Shown: piece by piece, positions 62,362 through 64,000 of the stretch
Layout: every line of letters begins with the position of its first letter
How positions within the stretch are numbered: position 1 is the first letter of the stretch
NCBI GenBank assembly: GCA_018806915.1
Contig: JAGKQI010000078.1
Location: forward strand, 682,001-746,000
Length of the DNA: 64,000 nucleotides
Reading direction: 5' to 3'
Source of the DNA: Phytophthora colocasiae
Taxonomy: Eukaryota; Oomycota; Peronosporomycetes; Peronosporales; Peronosporaceae
Position numbers and translations under genes: made by a program
The notes under the pieces: model-generated
Database searches by the model: none
Told to the model about the DNA's origin: nothing
The model's input: the letters and a program-made list of their open reading frames with translations, nothing else

Positions 62362-64000
62362 ATCGGAGTCAACCTCAGCTCCTCTTCAGGTGACAATCGC
62401 ACGAACCCCCACAGGCAGTTATCCAGCATAGCCTGGTACACCAGGGGGGCGTTCTTCAGACCGAAGGGCATTCTTACCCACTGGAAATGTCCAAATGGGC
62501 AGATGAACGCTGAGATCAGCCTTGCACGCTCCGTCATTCGAATAGCCCAAAAACCACTCGCCATATCCAGACTCATAAACCACAGTGCTGCCTCAAAACC
62601 AATCAACAGATCGTCTATCAGGGGCAACGGATAACGCGACAACTGGATAAAACCATTCACCACTCGATAATCAATGCACATGCGTATATCCACACCATTC
62701 TTCTTGAGGACAATCACTATTGGTGATGCCCAAGGCGAAGTCGAGTACTCAATGAGTCCGGTCTCCAGGAGCTTCTTCAGCAGTTCGTACACTTTGATCA
62801 TCAGGTGAGGGGCGACGGACCTCGGACGTTGGGCAACAGGTTTAGCGTCTCCCACGTCCAAGTCACAGACCACGCCCCTTGCCGGGGCAGGTGCGGCATT
62901 GCCGTCTCCCAGAAAGATTTTCCGATGATACTTCAGGATGTCCCTGAGTTTCTGCTCCATCTCCGGCGTCGTTTTTCCGGGTACTCCGACGTCAGCCTTA
63001 TCGATGTCGCATTCGGGAGTCAGATCTTCCAATTCAGGTAGCATAACCAGTTGGTCACGTAATTGAGAGAGTAGCTCCGTTCCTTCCCGTATGTAGACAC
63101 CGGGTTCCAGATCCAATTCCTCATTCGTGACTCGCATGCACCGCTCGTACTCGGCTCGGAGCTTTTCCACAGGGGTGCCTGGCATACACTGGATTGGGAT
63201 GTCCCATGAACAGTCTGTCGGATCCTCATCTCCCGTGAACAGTTCACCAGAAACACTCAGGGTGACTTCATCCTCGACCATGTTACTCGGAATTCCAGAC
63301 GTGTTTCCGGAGTCTTTCGGAGTCGTTTGCTCTGATGACAATCCCAGATCTCTGGTGTTCACAGCGGTATCTCGGGTCTCCTCTCCTCCGGCATCCACCC
63401 AGTCATCTGTCTGCGTAGCCGCATCCAAAGCGAAACGAACTCGTTTTGTTCGTGGGACCGAAGTAGGCCTCACAAACTGTACTCGAGCATTGTCCAGCCT
63501 TGGGCGCTGTAAGATCTTAGTGGGCCACGGGTATACCGGATGATCCACACACGGAGGTTGAGGCATCAGATCCTCCAAGTCAGCTTCGGCCTTCAGGCGT
63601 CTCTTCGTCTCTGGTGACGGAGTGTTCTCCAGAATCAAAACTTCCCAGTCGCGGTAGGCTGCAGAGCCTGGCCGTACAAAGCGACCATGTCGTGGGAAAA
63701 ATCCATACTCCACAATCCTTGCAACGTCAGAAAATTCATTCACCCAAGTATTCTTGTCAGAAATGTTCACCACGCGCACCGCCACAGGCCATGACCGGGC
63801 TGCATAAATCAGCTGAGTCACCCAACGGTCTCCACGTCCCGCCCACACGACTTCTCGTTGCGGGTTCGTCGGACCATAAACAATGCGAACAACAAATTCT
63901 TCACCAGGTCTCAGAAGTACAGCTTCACTTGGTCTGATGGACCTGTTCCTGCCGATATGATCACTGGGCTCCCAGCTGCACATCATCACCACGACTTCAT
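62346..64000 (-). CDS. pol, 5' part (partial): linker and N-terminal reverse transcriptase
   Basis: The frame enters from the right edge and ends at 62346. Residues up to about 330 (counted from 63992) are an unrecognised linker or protease-proximal region. The reverse transcriptase palm and fingers follow, with SPWASPIVIVLKKNG, MCIDYRVVNGF, FMSLDMASGFW (first catalytic Asp) and MPFGLKNAP. The frame is lost at about 62380 by one missing base in a GAG repeat, just before the YIDD part, which continues in the other frame (62361 downward). Gag and protease should lie beyond the window. Confidence 0.85.
   Translation of the reverse strand, partial: EVVVMMCSWEPSDHIGRNRSIRPSEAVLLRPGEEFVVRIVYGPTNPQREVVWAGRGDRWVTQLIYAARSWPVAVRVVNISDKNTWVNEFSDVARIVEYGFFPRHGRFVRPGSAAYRDWEVLILENTPSPETKRRLKAEADLEDLMPQPPCVDHPVYPWPTKILQRPRLDNARVQFVRPTSVPRTKRVRFALDAATQTDDWVDAGGEETRDTAVNTRDLGLSSEQTTPKDSGNTSGIPSNMVEDEVTLSVSGELFTGDEDPTDCSWDIPIQCMPGTPVEKLRAEYERCMRVTNEELDLEPGVYIREGTELLSQLRDQLVMLPELEDLTPECDIDKADVGVPGKTTPEMEQKLRDILKYHRKIFLGDGNAAPAPARGVVCDLDVGDAKPVAQRPRSVAPHLMIKVYELLKKLLETGLIEYSTSPWASPIVIVLKKNGVDIRMCIDYRVVNGFIQLSRYPLPLIDDLLIGFEAALWFMSLDMASGFWAIRMTERARLISAFICPFGHFQWVRMPFGLKNAPLVYQAMLDNCLWGFVRLSPEEELRLTPMCWNS

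Larger units (their letters stand above)
53461..64000 (-). mobile_element. minus-strand chromodomain Ty3/gypsy element with an antisense ORF (5' end beyond the window)
   Basis: Read on the minus strand: pol from the right edge to 58927, a hairpin, the antisense 1095-codon ORF, a polypurine tract (55124-55111) and a terminal repeat down to about 53461. Gag and the 5' LTR lie outside. The scattered motif TCYGGTGAACA runs through the LTR, pol and antisense ORF, which ties these parts together as one element. Confidence 0.7.

Overview
The window looks like a piece of an oomycete genome, most likely Phytophthora or a close relative. The evidence is a family of Crinkler (CRN) type effector genes with the LFLAK and HxLVVVP landmarks, short GT-AG introns, and piggyBac and Ty3/gypsy elements of kinds known from Phytophthora. 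There is no bacterial or viral backbone, and I see no rRNA, tRNA or CRISPR array. Everything here comes from reading the sequence; no search was run.

Positions 1-34 kb hold three tandem copies of a unit of about 9.1 kb. Each unit has a head-to-head CRN pair (CRN-a on the minus strand, CRN-b on the plus strand, about 257 bp apart), next to a minus-strand gene with TPR repeats and two cyclic-nucleotide-binding-like domains (called T here). The CRN-a stops lie at 1913, 19068 and 28171. The larger gap (17,155 bp against 9,103 bp) is explained almost exactly by two insertions between units 1 and 2. One is a 4.6 kb Ty3/gypsy element with identical 257-bp LTRs inside T2 (8959-13557, target duplication TCCTG). 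The other is a 3.46 kb piggyBac element at TTAA (15199-18659). Unit 3 keeps both empty sites. All six CRN genes of the head-to-head pairs carry frameshifts.

Positions 34-50.3 kb hold further T copies (T4-T9), mostly truncated at intron 1, including copies with a period of about 1.97 kb. Two single CRN genes (CRN4 41026-43716, CRN5 46835-49414) lie in a second tandem duplication of exactly 5,809 bp. These are the only CRN genes open from end to end, and both look like mosaics of the CRN-a and CRN-b lineages.

Positions 50.3-64 kb are retrotransposons. A plus-strand element begins with a 493-bp LTR inserted in the T9 remnant and carries a gag gene cut off near 53.46 kb. It abuts a minus-strand chromodomain Ty3/gypsy element that runs off the right edge. 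That element has a frameshifted pol with two RNase H-like regions, a long unrecognised 1095-codon ORF antisense to pol, a perfect hairpin between the two convergent ORFs, a polypurine tract and a repeat-rich LTR.

The most unusual signals are two element-specific short DNA motifs. GAACGSTT (or its complement) is scattered through the gag of the first element in several reading frames. TCYGGTGAACA (or its complement) is scattered through the LTR, pol and antisense ORF of the second. The CRN products are predicted to be intracellular or host-nuclear NTPase-nuclease effectors. T is a host gene of unknown role that has been amplified with them. Many of the small indels could be real decay or sequencing and assembly error; the sequence alone cannot decide.
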